A DNA stretch of 16,697 nucleotides from an uncultured Acidimicrobiales bacterium (GCA_937942965.1 CALDGN010000314.1:1-16697), one strand, 5' to 3'; shown: positions 1 to 8,090, numbered from the stretch's first letter. Notes: generated by a model from the sequence alone, not told the origin. Numbers and translations are program-made.

Positions 1-1887
1 CTGCAAGACCGGATTCGGCTGGGGCGAGGCACTGATCAGTGCTTGATCGCTGTCGGCTGGCGCCGCACCGTTGGGACCGGTACCGGTCACGGTAGCGGTG
101 TTCACCGATGGGGTTGCTGCGTCGACCACGAGATCGAACGAGCGAACATCTTCGGCGCCAACGGCGAGCGTGCCGACAAGACCATCGAAGCCAGCCGGAG
201 CTTGGGCATCGGTGATCGTGACGTTCTCGGCGGTCGTGCCGGCGTCGTTGCGGACGTTCAAGCAGTAGGTGACAGTGCTTCCAAACTGGGCCGGCAAGGC
301 GGCACCCAACCCGTCGACGCCGTCAGCCAAGGTGGCCGGACAGGTGCCGTTCGGACCAGCAACAACCGTCTTCACGATCTGCAGCACGGGGTTCGGCTGG
401 GGCGAGGAGCTGATGAGCGCCTGGTCGGTGTCATCGGGAACTGGACCGTTCGGGCCGGAACCGCCAACTGCGGCAGTGTTGACGTTCGGCGTTGCGGCGT
501 CGACCACGAGGTCGAACGAGCGGGTCGCTTCGGCGCCGACGGCGAGATCGCCGATCGCACCATCGAAGCCAGCCGGAGCCTGTGGATCCGAGATCAGGAC
601 GTCGGTGGCGTCGGAGCCAGACGCGTTGCGCACGGTCATGCAGTAGGTGACGGTGTCGTCGAACTGGACAGGCAATGCGGTGCCGAGACCCTGAACGCCG
701 TCATCGAACGTGGCGGGACAGGTGCCGCCGGGTCCAGCAACGACCGTCTTGACGATCTCGAGGACCGGATCGGGCTGTGGCGACGGGTCGATCACGGCCT
801 GGTCGCTGTCCGCAGGGACAGGACCGTTCGGGCCGGAGCCGTTCACGGTGGCCGTGTTCAGGGCGGGGGTCGCAGCGTCAACAAGGATGTCGTAGCTCAG
901 CGAGCGTTCTTCGCCGACCGGGATCGTGCCCAGGTCACCGTCGAAGCCAGCAGGAGCTTGTGCGTCGGTGACGACGACGTTGGTCGCAGCGGAACCACTC
1001 TGGTTCGCGACCGAGATGCAGTAGGTGACGGTCTCGCCGTAGAGGACCGGCAGCGCAGCGCCAGCACCGATGACGCCGTCAGCGAATGCGGGGCAAACGC
1101 CGTTCGGGCCAGCGATGACGGTCTTAACGATCGCCAGCGATGGATCTGGCAGGGCCGCGACATCGATCAGCGCGTCGTCGCTGTCTGGCGCAACGGCGCC
1201 GTAGGGACCGACGCCGTTCACCGTTGCGGTGTTGAGCGCAGGGGTCAGCAGCGTGACCGTCACGTCGAAGCTCAGCGGCGCCGAGTCGTCGCCAGCGAGC
1301 AGCAGACCGAGGTCGCCGTCGAAATCACCAGGCGCTTGGGGGTCGGTGACGATCACGTTCGTCGCATCGCCGGGGCCGCTATTGCGGACCGACAAGCAGT
1401 AGGTGACGGTGTCACCTTCGTCGACGTTGAGGGCCGGGCCGACGCCGTTGATCCCGCCATCGAAGTCAGGACAGGTGCCGTTTGGACCGGCGATGACCGT
1501 CTTGACGAGCGACAGCTCAGGTTGCGGCAAGAGACCGATACCGATGACCGCAGTGTCACTCACGGCAGGCAGCGGGCCGTCGGGGCCGAGGCCGACCGCT
1601 GTGGCGGTATTCGTGCGAGGCGTGTTCAGGTCGACCTGCAGGTCATAGGAGAACGTTTGCTCGGTCTGGCCCGGCAGCGTCCCGACCGCAATATCGCCGT
1701 TCGGGTTCTGGGGGTCGGAGATGACGACGTTGGTGGCATTGAACGTGCCGGGGTTCGTCACGCTGATGCAGAAGGTCACGGTGTCTTGGTCGATGACGTC
1801 GAGCACGGGGCCGTCGCCGACGATGCCGCCCGCGAAGTCGGGGCAGGTGCCGTTCGGGCCTTCGACCACGGTCTTGACGATGTCGAG
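1..1887 (-). repeat. Tandem in-frame DUF11-type modules (372-378 bp period)
   Basis: The module starts (the Leu before the VKT motif) fall at 1887, 1515, 1137, 762, 384 and 6, giving periods of 372, 378, 375, 378 and 378 bp. All are multiples of three, so the units are coding repeats. Each encodes the order VKTV, GPNGTCP or GPGGTCP, VTYC, NVxxTDxQAP, NTATV and GPNGP. The sixth unit is only just entered at the left edge, so the array continues outside the window. Confidence 0.9.
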
Positions 1888-3231
1888 ACCAGCGGGCGGG
1901 CACGGGAAGACAACTTCGGTGACGTCGTTGACGCCTCCGGCACCGTTGTCGTTACCTGGTGCAGGGTTGTCGCCGTCATCGGACTGGTCGCTGACTTCGA
2001 CGTTGGCGGCGCTTGCCGACACGGTCGCCTGGTTCAGGTAGGTGTAGCCAGCAGCGCAATCGTCCCAGGCGTTCTGGTTCAGGTCCGGTGTGTACTGCAG
2101 CTCGAGGGTGATCAGCTCGTTCGTTTCGGCTGGCAGCAGTGCGCCGACCGACAGCAGGTCGGTGTCGACGAGCCCGTCGTAGTTCGGGTTGAGCGGGAGC
2201 GAGCCGTTCGGGTTGGTCACGCTGACAATCGTGATGTCGGCGAATGCATCGTCGCCGAGTGGTTCGGCGAGCTGCAGGTTCTGGAGCGGAATGCCCGATG
2301 GTGTACCGCTGAGGAAGTCAGCCGGTGCGTTCTGCTGGGCGGCCAAGATCGCAGCCGCGACCGTTGCGCCGGAAGGAAGGTTGTTGCGGACCCGCAACTC
2401 GAAGGTCACGTCGAAGCTCGAACCGTTCCAGGTCGGACCCGAAGCGACTCGCTTGGCTGCACCGGCAGCTTCGCAGCCACCGCCGACAGCAAAGCCGGAC
2501 TGGCCGCTTCCGGTGTCGCGCACCATGCTGATACCGGTGACGGCGCCGAGCATGTCGACCTGCACACGACCGCCGATGTCTTCGGAGTCGAGGCCGACGG
2601 TGTCGGTGTCGTTGAATGCGGCGAGCGAGTCGGAGCTTCCGTCGAACTCGAAGTTTGCGTCGCCGGCGAAGATCGCGATCTCGGCGTCGGGGTCGGTCCA
2701 GGTTGGCGTGACGAAGAAGCCTTCGTTCTCGCGGTCGACGTCAGTGAAGACCCACTGGCTGTAGAAGAGCGGTGCGGAGAGTTCGACGACTGCTTCGTCG
2801 CCGGCTGCCATCTCGACGCCCTTGGGCTGGTCGTTCGGGCCGCCTTCGCCACCGGCTGGGAAGAAGCCGGGGTACTGGCCGCCTGGGTCGCCCTCGGCGG
2901 TGATGTTGAAGTCCATCGTGATGCCGTTGGTGGTTACCGACGCTTCGGGGCCACCCGCAACATCGAGACGACCAACCGGGTTCACGTTCTCGGGGAACGG
3001 ATCGAAGTAGGTCGGGCTCTCGCAATACGGCACCGGGTTCGGTGCCGGACCGAAGAAGGCCGGGCCCGTCGCGTCGGTCTGTGGTCCGTTGTACGGAGGC
3101 CCTTGGGCCTCGGCTACCGGCGCGCCAATGTTCGCTGCGGCCAGCGTGGCCGCGATGAGTGCAATGACGGTCAGCACCAATAGGTGTGGCTGTGTCCAAC
3201 CACGCCGCTGCCGTGCAGTCGACTTCCTCAC
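1..3231 (-). CDS. Giant secreted DUF11-type repeat protein, 3' end cut off by the window edge
   Basis: Visible are 1077 codons, open to the left edge, so the C-terminus is missing. I chose the GTG start at 3231-3229 because GGGAGGGG (3239-3246) sits 7 nt upstream and a clean signal peptide follows: basic residues 2-10, hydrophobic 17-33, AEA cleavage near residue 42. Residues 43-448 form an N-terminal region shared with the paralog upstream, with motifs such as FDPFPENVNP, QWVFTDVDR and DTGSGQSGFAVGGGC. Tandem modules of 124-126 residues then begin at residues 449, 573, 699, 824, 950 and 1076. Each starts with a [LI]x[IL]VKTV motif and carries a conserved Cys pair (GTCP and TYC). They resemble the DUF11 / conserved-repeat domain family of secreted bacterial proteins. 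The role is probably cell-surface or extracellular (inference). Wall anchoring cannot be judged because the C-terminus is absent. Confidence 0.9.
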   Translation of the reverse strand, partial: MRKSTARQRRGWTQPHLLVLTVIALIAATLAAANIGAPVAEAQGPPYNGPQTDATGPAFFGPAPNPVPYCESPTYFDPFPENVNPVGRLDVAGGPEASVTTNGITMDFNITAEGDPGGQYPGFFPAGGEGGPNDQPKGVEMAAGDEAVVELSAPLFYSQWVFTDVDRENEGFFVTPTWTDPDAEIAIFAGDANFEFDGSSDSLAAFNDTDTVGLDSEDIGGRVQVDMLGAVTGISMVRDTGSGQSGFAVGGGCEAAGAAKRVASGPTWNGSSFDVTFELRVRNNLPSGATVAAAILAAQQNAPADFLSGTPSGIPLQNLQLAEPLGDDAFADITIVSVTNPNGSLPLNPNYDGLVDTDLLSVGALLPAETNELITLELQYTPDLNQNAWDDCAAGYTYLNQATVSASAANVEVSDQSDDGDNPAPGNDNGAGGVNDVTEVVFPCPPAGLDIVKTVVEGPNGTCPDFAGGIVGDGPVLDVIDQDTVTFCISVTNPGTFNATNVVISDPQNPNGDIAVGTLPGQTEQTFSYDLQVDLNTPRTNTATAVGLGPDGPLPAVSDTAVIGIGLLPQPELSLVKTVIAGPNGTCPDFDGGINGVGPALNVDEGDTVTYCLSVRNSGPGDATNVIVTDPQAPGDFDGDLGLLLAGDDSAPLSFDVTVTLLTPALNTATVNGVGPYGAVAPDSDDALIDVAALPDPSLAIVKTVIAGPNGVCPAFADGVIGAGAALPVLYGETVTYCISVANQSGSAATNVVVTDAQAPAGFDGDLGTIPVGEERSLSYDILVDAATPALNTATVNGSGPNGPVPADSDQAVIDPSPQPDPVLEIVKTVVAGPGGTCPATFDDGVQGLGTALPVQFDDTVTYCMTVRNASGSDATDVLISDPQAPAGFDGAIGDLAVGAEATRSFDLVVDAATPNVNTAAVGGSGPNGPVPDDTDQALISSSPQPNPVLQIVKTVVAGPNGTCPATLADGVDGLGAALPAQFGSTVTYCLNVRNDAGTTAENVTITDAQAPAGFDGLVGTLAVGAEDVRSFDLVVDAATPSVNTATVTGTGPNGAAPADSDQALISASPQPNPVLQ

Positions 3232-3238
3232 GATGTAG

Positions 3239-3246
3239 CCCCTCCC
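3239..3246 (-). promoter_or_regulatory. Ribosome binding site deciding a GTG start
   Basis: On the minus strand the sequence reads GGGAGGGG, then 7 nt, then GTG at 3231. This purine-rich Shine-Dalgarno site fixes the start of the left-edge surface-protein gene, which has no nearby ATG in frame before its signal peptide. Confidence 0.7.
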
Positions 3247-3320
3247 GGGTTTCCGCCCTAAGGCCAGAGCGTAGGTCACGCAGCGGCCCCTCTCCAGAGA
3301 AAAGTCTCATTCTTTCCGTC

Positions 3321-3374
3321 GAAAACGAATTCAGCCACGGTGGGTGCTCGTGGCACCAATCACCGTGGCTGAAT
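3321..3374 (-). terminator. Strong nested hairpin terminator after the complete surface-protein gene
   Basis: A perfect 14-bp inverted repeat (ATTCAGCCACGGTG at 3329-3342 with its complement at 3361-3374) encloses a second 5-bp hairpin (GGTGC 3343-3347 / GCACC 3353-3357). On the minus strand it is followed by TCGTTTTC (3321-3328). It starts 57 nt beyond the stop codon of the 3431-7258 gene. The T-rich side is only on the minus strand, so I read it as an intrinsic terminator for that gene, insulating the next paralog. Confidence 0.75.
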
Positions 3375-3430
3375 CACGTCGACAGACGGTCAGTTTCTGT
3401 TGTCAGCGCAAAGCAGCGCTGACGGCAGTC

Positions 3431-6400
3431 TCAGTCCTCTTCGCCGGCGCGGCGTGCGCCGATGGCGAGCATGCCGCCGAGGGTCAGGAACGCAGCCGCA
3501 ATGCTGACGAGCAGCGACGACTGGGAACCCGTGATTGCCAGAGGTGGGCTCGGCACAGGGGCCGCAGGAACCGATGGTGGTTCTTGTGGCGTGAACGGGC
3601 CTGGATCTTCTGGCTGAAGCGGCACGGTCACCGGAGGTGCTGAGCGGGTCGTGATGTCGGTGTCCTCGTTGTTGGTCGGATCTGGATCAGACGTCGACGT
3701 GGTGACCGTCGCCGTATTGACCAGGTCGACCAAGATGTCGGCGCCGCTGGTAACGGTCGCCGTGTAGGTCAGCGTCTCGGACGCACCCGAAGCCATGGCC
3801 TCGCCGCGTGCGCACTGGAGCTCGGTTGCGCTCACACCCGTGCATGCCCAACCGGCAGCGTCAGGCAGGGTTGCGATGACCACGCCAGTTGGCAGTTCGT
3901 CGACAATGACGACGTCTTCGGCAGCATCGGGACCCGCGTTGGCCACGACGAGCGTGTACGTCACCACGGTTCCGGCAGGAACCGGACCGGCGTCGCTGAC
4001 GGACTTGGTGAGGCTGACATCGGCCGACAGTTCGTCGACGCCAGCATCGTTGTCGTCTTGGACCGGAGCGATGCCCGCAATGAGCGTGCCGTCTGGTTCG
4101 GATGCTTCACCGACGACGGTTGCCGTGCTGGCAAGGCCACCGACGGGAATCGTGCCGTCGACCTGGAAGGTCACGACATCGCCGACGCCGAGCGACGGGA
4201 CGCCGGCGGCGTGGGTGGTGAGGAGGTCGACGTTCGTGAAGCCGACAGGAGTGTCGGTCACAAGGACGTCGGCCAGCGGCGTATTGCCGTTGTTCGTCAC
4301 GACGTAGCACCAGATGACAGGGTCACCGGCGTTGGCCACAACCTCGTCGTCGACGACGTCTTGGGTCGTCGCGCAGTCGCCACCAGCAGGCACGACGGTC
4401 TTAATAATCGTGACCGATGGGACCGGCGCGGCGACCTCGATGATGGCGGTGTCGGTGACAGGACCGACGGGGCCGTTCGGGCCGTTGCCGGTTGCGGTCG
4501 CCGTGTTCTGCGGTGCGGTGTCGGACTCGACGACGACGTCGTAGGAGGCAGATGCCTCGCCGCCAGCGGCGATCGTGCCGAGGTCGATCGGACCTGGCGC
4601 CATCGGGTCGCTGACGATCACCATGGTGGCTTCGGCGTTGCCGGAGTTCTGGACAGCGACGCAGTAGGTCACGGTGTCGCCGACGTTGACGTCGAGTGCC
4701 GTGCCATCACCGGCGACGCCGCCAGCGAAGTCAGGGCACGTGCCGTTCGGACCGGCGACGACCGTCTTGACGATCGCCAGAATCGGAGCCGGGGCTTCGC
4801 TGACGTCAACGAGTGCGGTATCGGTAACCGGGCCAACAGGACCGTTCGGGCCGTCGCCGTTCACGGCAGCGGTGTTGGCGAGCTGGCCAACGCTGTCGAG
4901 GACGAGGTCGAAGCTCAGTGCGGCAGCTTCAGCACCAGCGGCGAGATCGCCGATCGTGCCATCGAAGCTCGCCGGAGCGATTGGATCAGTGACGACGACG
5001 TTGGTCGCATCGCCAGCACCGGTGTTGCGCACCGAGATGCAGTACGTGACCGTGTCGCCGACGTTCGCATCGAGTGGCGTGCCGTCACCGGCGACGCCGC
5101 CAGCGAAGTCAGGGCACGTGCCGCCAGGACCGGCAACGACCGTCTTCACGATCTCAAGGACCGGTGGAGGAAGGTCGCTGACGTCGACGAGTGCGGTGTC
5201 GGTCACGGGACCAACGGGGCCGTTCGGGCCGTCGCCAACGGCGCCAGCGGTGTTGGCCAGCTGGCCTGCGCTGTCGAGGACGAGGTCGAAGCTCAGGACC
5301 GCAGCTTCAGCACCAGCGGCGAGATCGCCAATCGTGCCATCGAAGCTCGCCGGAGCAATTGGATCAGCAACCACGACGTTGGTCGCATCGCCAGCACCGG
5401 TGTTGCGCACCGAGATGCAGTAGGTGACCGTGTCACCAACCTCAGCCGCGAGCGGCGTGCCATCACCTGGGGTACCGCCAGCGAAATCTGGACATGTGCC
5501 ACCCGGACCAGCGATGACCGTCTTCACGATCTCAAGGACCGGATCAGGAAGCGCCGAGATCTGGATGAGGGCGGTGTCGGTGACGGGCGTGAGCGCACCG
5601 TTCGGTCCGTCGCCAGCAGCCGTTGCCGTGTTCTGCAGCGGCGTCTGGCCATCGGCCACAACGAGGTCGAAGCTCAGCGGTGCGGCTTCGACGCCAGCAG
5701 CGAGATCGCCGATGGCGCCGTCGAAGCTTGCGGGAGCCATTGGGTCGGTCACGACCACGTTGGTTGCGTCGCCGGCACCGGTGTTGCGGACCGAGATGCA
5801 GTAGGTGACGGTCTCGCCGTCGGAGACGCTCAGTGCTGCGCCGTCGCCGGCGACGCCGCCAGCGAAGTCAGGGCAGGTGCCGCCAGGGCCAGCAACGACC
5901 GTCTTGACGATCTCAAGTGCTGGGTCGTCGAGCGGTGGGCACGGGAACGTGACGACGGTGGGGTCGTCATTGCCGCCGTTGCCGTTGTCGACGCCAGGAT
6001 CGGGGTCAACGCCTTCGTCGGAAAGGTCGGTGACGTCAACGCCGCTTGCGGTACCCGAGGCAGTTGCGCTGTTGAGCAGCTCGTAGTTCGCAGCACAGGT
6101 GGCACCGAGTGGGCCAGCTGCATCGGGCGTGTACTGGAGTACGACGACGAATTCTTCTTCGGATTCAGCGGGAACGACTGCGCCACCGGCGATGAGGTTG
6201 ATATCACCGTCACCGTCGAAGCTGTCGTTGACGGCGATGTTGCCGCTGGTGTTCGTCAGCGACTCGACGGTGACCGTGGCAAAGGCAGCCTCGGTGAGCA
6301 CGTCCGTCAGCTGGATGTTCGTCATGTCAATGCCGGTCGGGGTGCCTGCCGACGAGCCGCTGGCGGCTGCGGCGAGCGCAGCGTTGACGTCTGCGGTGAG

Positions 6401-7258
6401 CGTGGCGGTCGACGGAAGGTTGTTGCGGACCCGCAAGGTGTAGGTCACGTCGAAGCTCGAACCGTTCCAGGTTGGGCCCGAGGTGACTTCCTTGGAAACA
6501 CCGATTGGCGAGCAACCGCCACCGACGGCGAAGCCGGACTGGCCGCTGCCGGTGTCGCGCACCATGGTGAGGCTCTGCACGGCGCCGAGGAAGTCGACCT
6601 GGACACGACCGTTGAGCGATTCGCTCGGGTGGCCGACCTGGTCGGTGTCGTTGAACTGGGCGAGGTTGATCGTCGTGCCGGTGAAGTCGAATTCGGTATC
6701 GCCACCGAAGACAGCGACCTGGCCAGGCGTGCCAGGATCAGTCCAGTTCGGGGTGACGTCGAAGCCCTCGTTGGAACGGTCGACGTCGGTGAACACCCAC
6801 TGGGTGTAGAAGAGTGGTTCGGAGAGGGTCACGATGGCTGCGTCGTCGCTGGCCATCTCGACGCCCTTGGGCTGGTCGCCGGCGCCGCCATCGGCACCTT
6901 CGGGGAAGAAGCCGGGGTACTGCGTGTCAGGCGCACCTTCGGCGGTGAGCTCGAAGCTCATCGTGATGCCGTCGGTGGTGACCGATGCGTTCGGCGCGCC
7001 ATCGACGTCAATGCGTCCGATCGGGTTCACGTTCTCGGGGAACGGATCGAAGTAGGTGGGGTTGTCGCAGTATGGCGACGGGTTCGGTGCAGGACCGAAG
7101 TACGCCGGGCCAGTGGCCTCGGTCGATGGGCCGCTGTACGGCGGACCCGCCGCATCGGCACGGGTGCCGAGCTGCAGCGAAACAGCAAAGACCGCCACGA
7201 CGGCAATCAGTACAAGCGCGAGTCGACCGAAACGACTCGCAGGGCGCGTTGAACGCAT
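3431..7258 (-). CDS. Giant wall-anchored DUF11-type repeat surface protein with LAITG sorting signal
   Basis: This is a complete 1275-residue protein. ATG at 7258 is preceded by GGAGGAG at 7266-7272. Residues 1-36 are a signal peptide (Arg-rich start, hydrophobic 13-30, ADA/A cleavage). Residues 37-447 are the N-terminal region shared with the downstream paralog. DUF11-type modules start at residues 448, 575, 701 and 827. A diverged fifth starts at 949 (VTIIKTVVP), and a more typical DUF11 domain runs from about 1078 to 1200. A Pro-rich linker leads to LAITG (1240-1244), a hydrophobic span (~1248-1267) and a tail with RR and EED. That order is a sortase sorting signal; LAxTG is typical of class E sortases in high-GC Gram-positives. 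Each of the first four modules has a conserved Cys pair. The likely role is a long surface stalk or adhesin. The binding partner is unknown and no sortase gene is in the window. Confidence 0.93.
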   Translation of the reverse strand: MRSTRPASRFGRLALVLIAVVAVFAVSLQLGTRADAAGPPYSGPSTEATGPAYFGPAPNPSPYCDNPTYFDPFPENVNPIGRIDVDGAPNASVTTDGITMSFELTAEGAPDTQYPGFFPEGADGGAGDQPKGVEMASDDAAIVTLSEPLFYTQWVFTDVDRSNEGFDVTPNWTDPGTPGQVAVFGGDTEFDFTGTTINLAQFNDTDQVGHPSESLNGRVQVDFLGAVQSLTMVRDTGSGQSGFAVGGGCSPIGVSKEVTSGPTWNGSSFDVTYTLRVRNNLPSTATLTADVNAALAAAASGSSAGTPTGIDMTNIQLTDVLTEAAFATVTVESLTNTSGNIAVNDSFDGDGDINLIAGGAVVPAESEEEFVVVLQYTPDAAGPLGATCAANYELLNSATASGTASGVDVTDLSDEGVDPDPGVDNGNGGNDDPTVVTFPCPPLDDPALEIVKTVVAGPGGTCPDFAGGVAGDGAALSVSDGETVTYCISVRNTGAGDATNVVVTDPMAPASFDGAIGDLAAGVEAAPLSFDLVVADGQTPLQNTATAAGDGPNGALTPVTDTALIQISALPDPVLEIVKTVIAGPGGTCPDFAGGTPGDGTPLAAEVGDTVTYCISVRNTGAGDATNVVVADPIAPASFDGTIGDLAAGAEAAVLSFDLVLDSAGQLANTAGAVGDGPNGPVGPVTDTALVDVSDLPPPVLEIVKTVVAGPGGTCPDFAGGVAGDGTPLDANVGDTVTYCISVRNTGAGDATNVVVTDPIAPASFDGTIGDLAAGAEAAALSFDLVLDSVGQLANTAAVNGDGPNGPVGPVTDTALVDVSEAPAPILAIVKTVVAGPNGTCPDFAGGVAGDGTALDVNVGDTVTYCVAVQNSGNAEATMVIVSDPMAPGPIDLGTIAAGGEASASYDVVVESDTAPQNTATATGNGPNGPVGPVTDTAIIEVAAPVPSVTIIKTVVPAGGDCATTQDVVDDEVVANAGDPVIWCYVVTNNGNTPLADVLVTDTPVGFTNVDLLTTHAAGVPSLGVGDVVTFQVDGTIPVGGLASTATVVGEASEPDGTLIAGIAPVQDDNDAGVDELSADVSLTKSVSDAGPVPAGTVVTYTLVVANAGPDAAEDVVIVDELPTGVVIATLPDAAGWACTGVSATELQCARGEAMASGASETLTYTATVTSGADILVDLVNTATVTTSTSDPDPTNNEDTDITTRSAPPVTVPLQPEDPGPFTPQEPPSVPAAPVPSPPLAITGSQSSLLVSIAAAFLTLGGMLAIGARRAGEED
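4415..5917 (-). repeat. Four tandem DUF11-type modules in the complete surface-protein gene
   Basis: Module starts lie at 5917, 5536, 5158 and 4780, with a diverged fifth at 4414, giving periods of 381, 378, 378 and 366 bp. The units are in frame. The segment 4932-5044 is nearly identical to 5310-5422 (offset 378 bp, 5 differences in 113 nt by eye). That indicates recent duplication or gene conversion between the second and third modules. Confidence 0.9.
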
Positions 7259-7265
7259 TGTGTTC

Positions 7266-7272
7266 TCCTCCC
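7266..7272 (-). promoter_or_regulatory. Ribosome binding site of the complete surface-protein gene
   Basis: The minus strand reads GGAGGAG, then a short spacer, then ATG at 7258. It is close to the ideal anti-Shine-Dalgarno match and supports this start. The rest of the 233-bp gap between the marR stop and this start must hold the promoter. I could not identify a convincing -35/-10 pair there. Confidence 0.7.
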
Positions 7273-7485
7273 ATGCGCGCGACTGTCGCCATGCGCACCG
7301 ACCGCTCAGCCTAAACAGTTCCGCTTCCGCTGCCTAGTGAAACTTGGCCCGAATGCGTGGGTAATTCAGCCCATCCCGCACCCGTGGCCCTCACGGCCCA
7401 CGTCAGACAACATCAGCCCCACCAGCGACCATCTGCGGCAACCCTCAACCACCCTCAAGGCGTCTCACCCCACCCGCGGTAGAGG

Positions 7486-7500
7486 TCAACCTCAGGTTGA
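7486..7500. repeat. Short inverted repeat at the end of the MarR gene
   Basis: TCAACCT-C-AGGTTGA is a perfect 7-bp inverted repeat with one central base. It spans the stop codon (7492-7494) of the regulator gene. There is no T-tract on the minus-strand side, so it is not a classic intrinsic terminator. It could be a protein-binding half-site pair or chance. Confidence 0.35.
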
Positions 7501-7998
7501 GGTTGAAGGTTTCCAGCCGTCGGAAGCGGAGCGGAGTTCGGTGATGGTTGTCGAAACGGCCACCTGGCCATCTTCGTCAAGGCCCTCGAGGCCGAAATCG
7601 ATCGCTTCAAGCTCAGCGGCGCAGGCCACCACGAGCGCAGCACCCACGTCGGTGAGGGCAGCGAGCGTCGTTCGCCGATCCGACGGGTGCGGACGACGCT
7701 CGACATACCCATCAGCCACGAGCCGATCGACCAGGCTTGTCACGCTCGTCGGGTGCACCTGCAGGCGGGCGCCGATCTTGCCGAGCGGGAGCTGGCGCTC
7801 ACGCGAGAAGTACAGCAGCGCCAACAACTCGAATCGGCTGAACGTGAGTCCGTGTGGATGCAGCGCAGCATTGATACGGCCCAAAAGGATCTGATGCGCG
7901 CGGGTGATCGAGGTCGCAGCGACCATTGCAGTGCCACTGCCCCAGCCGTGCTCAGCCCAGTTGCGTCGAGCCTCCTCGATCGGATCGAAATCCAACAC
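7492..7998 (-). CDS. MarR-family transcriptional regulator, divergent from the acyl-CoA mutase genes
   Basis: The 168-residue protein has the MarR winged-helix layout. An N-terminal dimerisation helix (~25-48) is followed by the winged helix-turn-helix (~50-120) with LGKIGARLQVHPTSVTSLVDRL as support and recognition helices. The wing holds DRR (107-109), and a C-terminal helix follows (~122-158). The start is GTG at 7998 with AGGG about 7 nt upstream. The gene is transcribed away from the mutase large-subunit gene, and the intergenic region carries nested inverted repeats. MarR proteins usually repress divergent neighbours and are released by small aromatic or acyl-CoA ligands. I infer that it controls the mutase cluster and itself. 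The ligand is not predictable from sequence. Confidence 0.9.
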   Translation of the reverse strand: MLDFDPIEEARRNWAEHGWGSGTAMVAATSITRAHQILLGRINAALHPHGLTFSRFELLALLYFSRERQLPLGKIGARLQVHPTSVTSLVDRLVADGYVERRPHPSDRRTTLAALTDVGAALVVACAAELEAIDFGLEGLDEDGQVAVSTTITELRSASDGWKPSTST

Positions 7999-8034
7999 GT
8001 CGCGACCCTATCGTTCGCTCGTCGGGCCAGTAGG

Positions 8035-8077
8035 GTTCCCAATAGTTGGATGTCCAACTAATCGCGCGATTGGGAAC
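8035..8077. promoter_or_regulatory. Nested palindromic operator candidate between the MarR gene and the mutase cluster
   Basis: Three perfect inverted repeats are packed in 43 bp. The outer repeat is GTTCCCAAT (8035-8043) with ATTGGGAAC (8069-8077). The inner repeat is TAGTTGGA-TG-TCCAACTA (8043-8060). Between them, ATCGCGCGAT (8061-8070) is itself a 10-bp palindrome. The 18-bp inner site has the size of a typical MarR operator and sits 31 bp before the mutase ATG. A promoter probably overlaps it, but I could not assign one with confidence. GGGGAG at 8080-8085 is the ribosome binding site of the mutase gene. Confidence 0.75.
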
Positions 8078-8090
8078 ACGGGGAGCACCG

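Noticed and set aside
43..3183. A 1046-codon open frame on the plus strand, opposite the partial surface-protein gene
   Set aside because: It is aligned codon for codon with the minus-strand gene. It stays open because that gene avoids TTA, CTA and TCA codons. The product is Arg/Val/Asp-rich without domain or signal, while the minus strand has signal peptide, modules and a ribosome binding site.
3232..3320. Possible riboswitch (c-di-GMP or c-di-AMP type) in the leader of the left-edge surface-protein gene
   Set aside because: A short stretch vaguely resembles a c-di-GMP-I core, but the required conserved segments and pairing are missing.
1..5917. CRISPR-like or satellite repeats suggested by the regular ~378-bp spacing
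   Set aside because: The repeats are in-frame protein modules with diverged sequence, not short identical repeats with unique spacers.
4058..7252. A 1064-codon open frame on the plus strand, opposite the complete surface-protein gene
   Set aside because: It has the same codon-register mirror effect as in the paralog. The minus-strand protein has clear family features and the plus-strand translation has none.
8046..8090. Earlier TTG start for the mutase large subunit
   Set aside because: It would begin inside the operator-like palindrome and lacks a ribosome binding site. ATG 8091 has GGGGAG at the right distance and gives a normal N-terminus.
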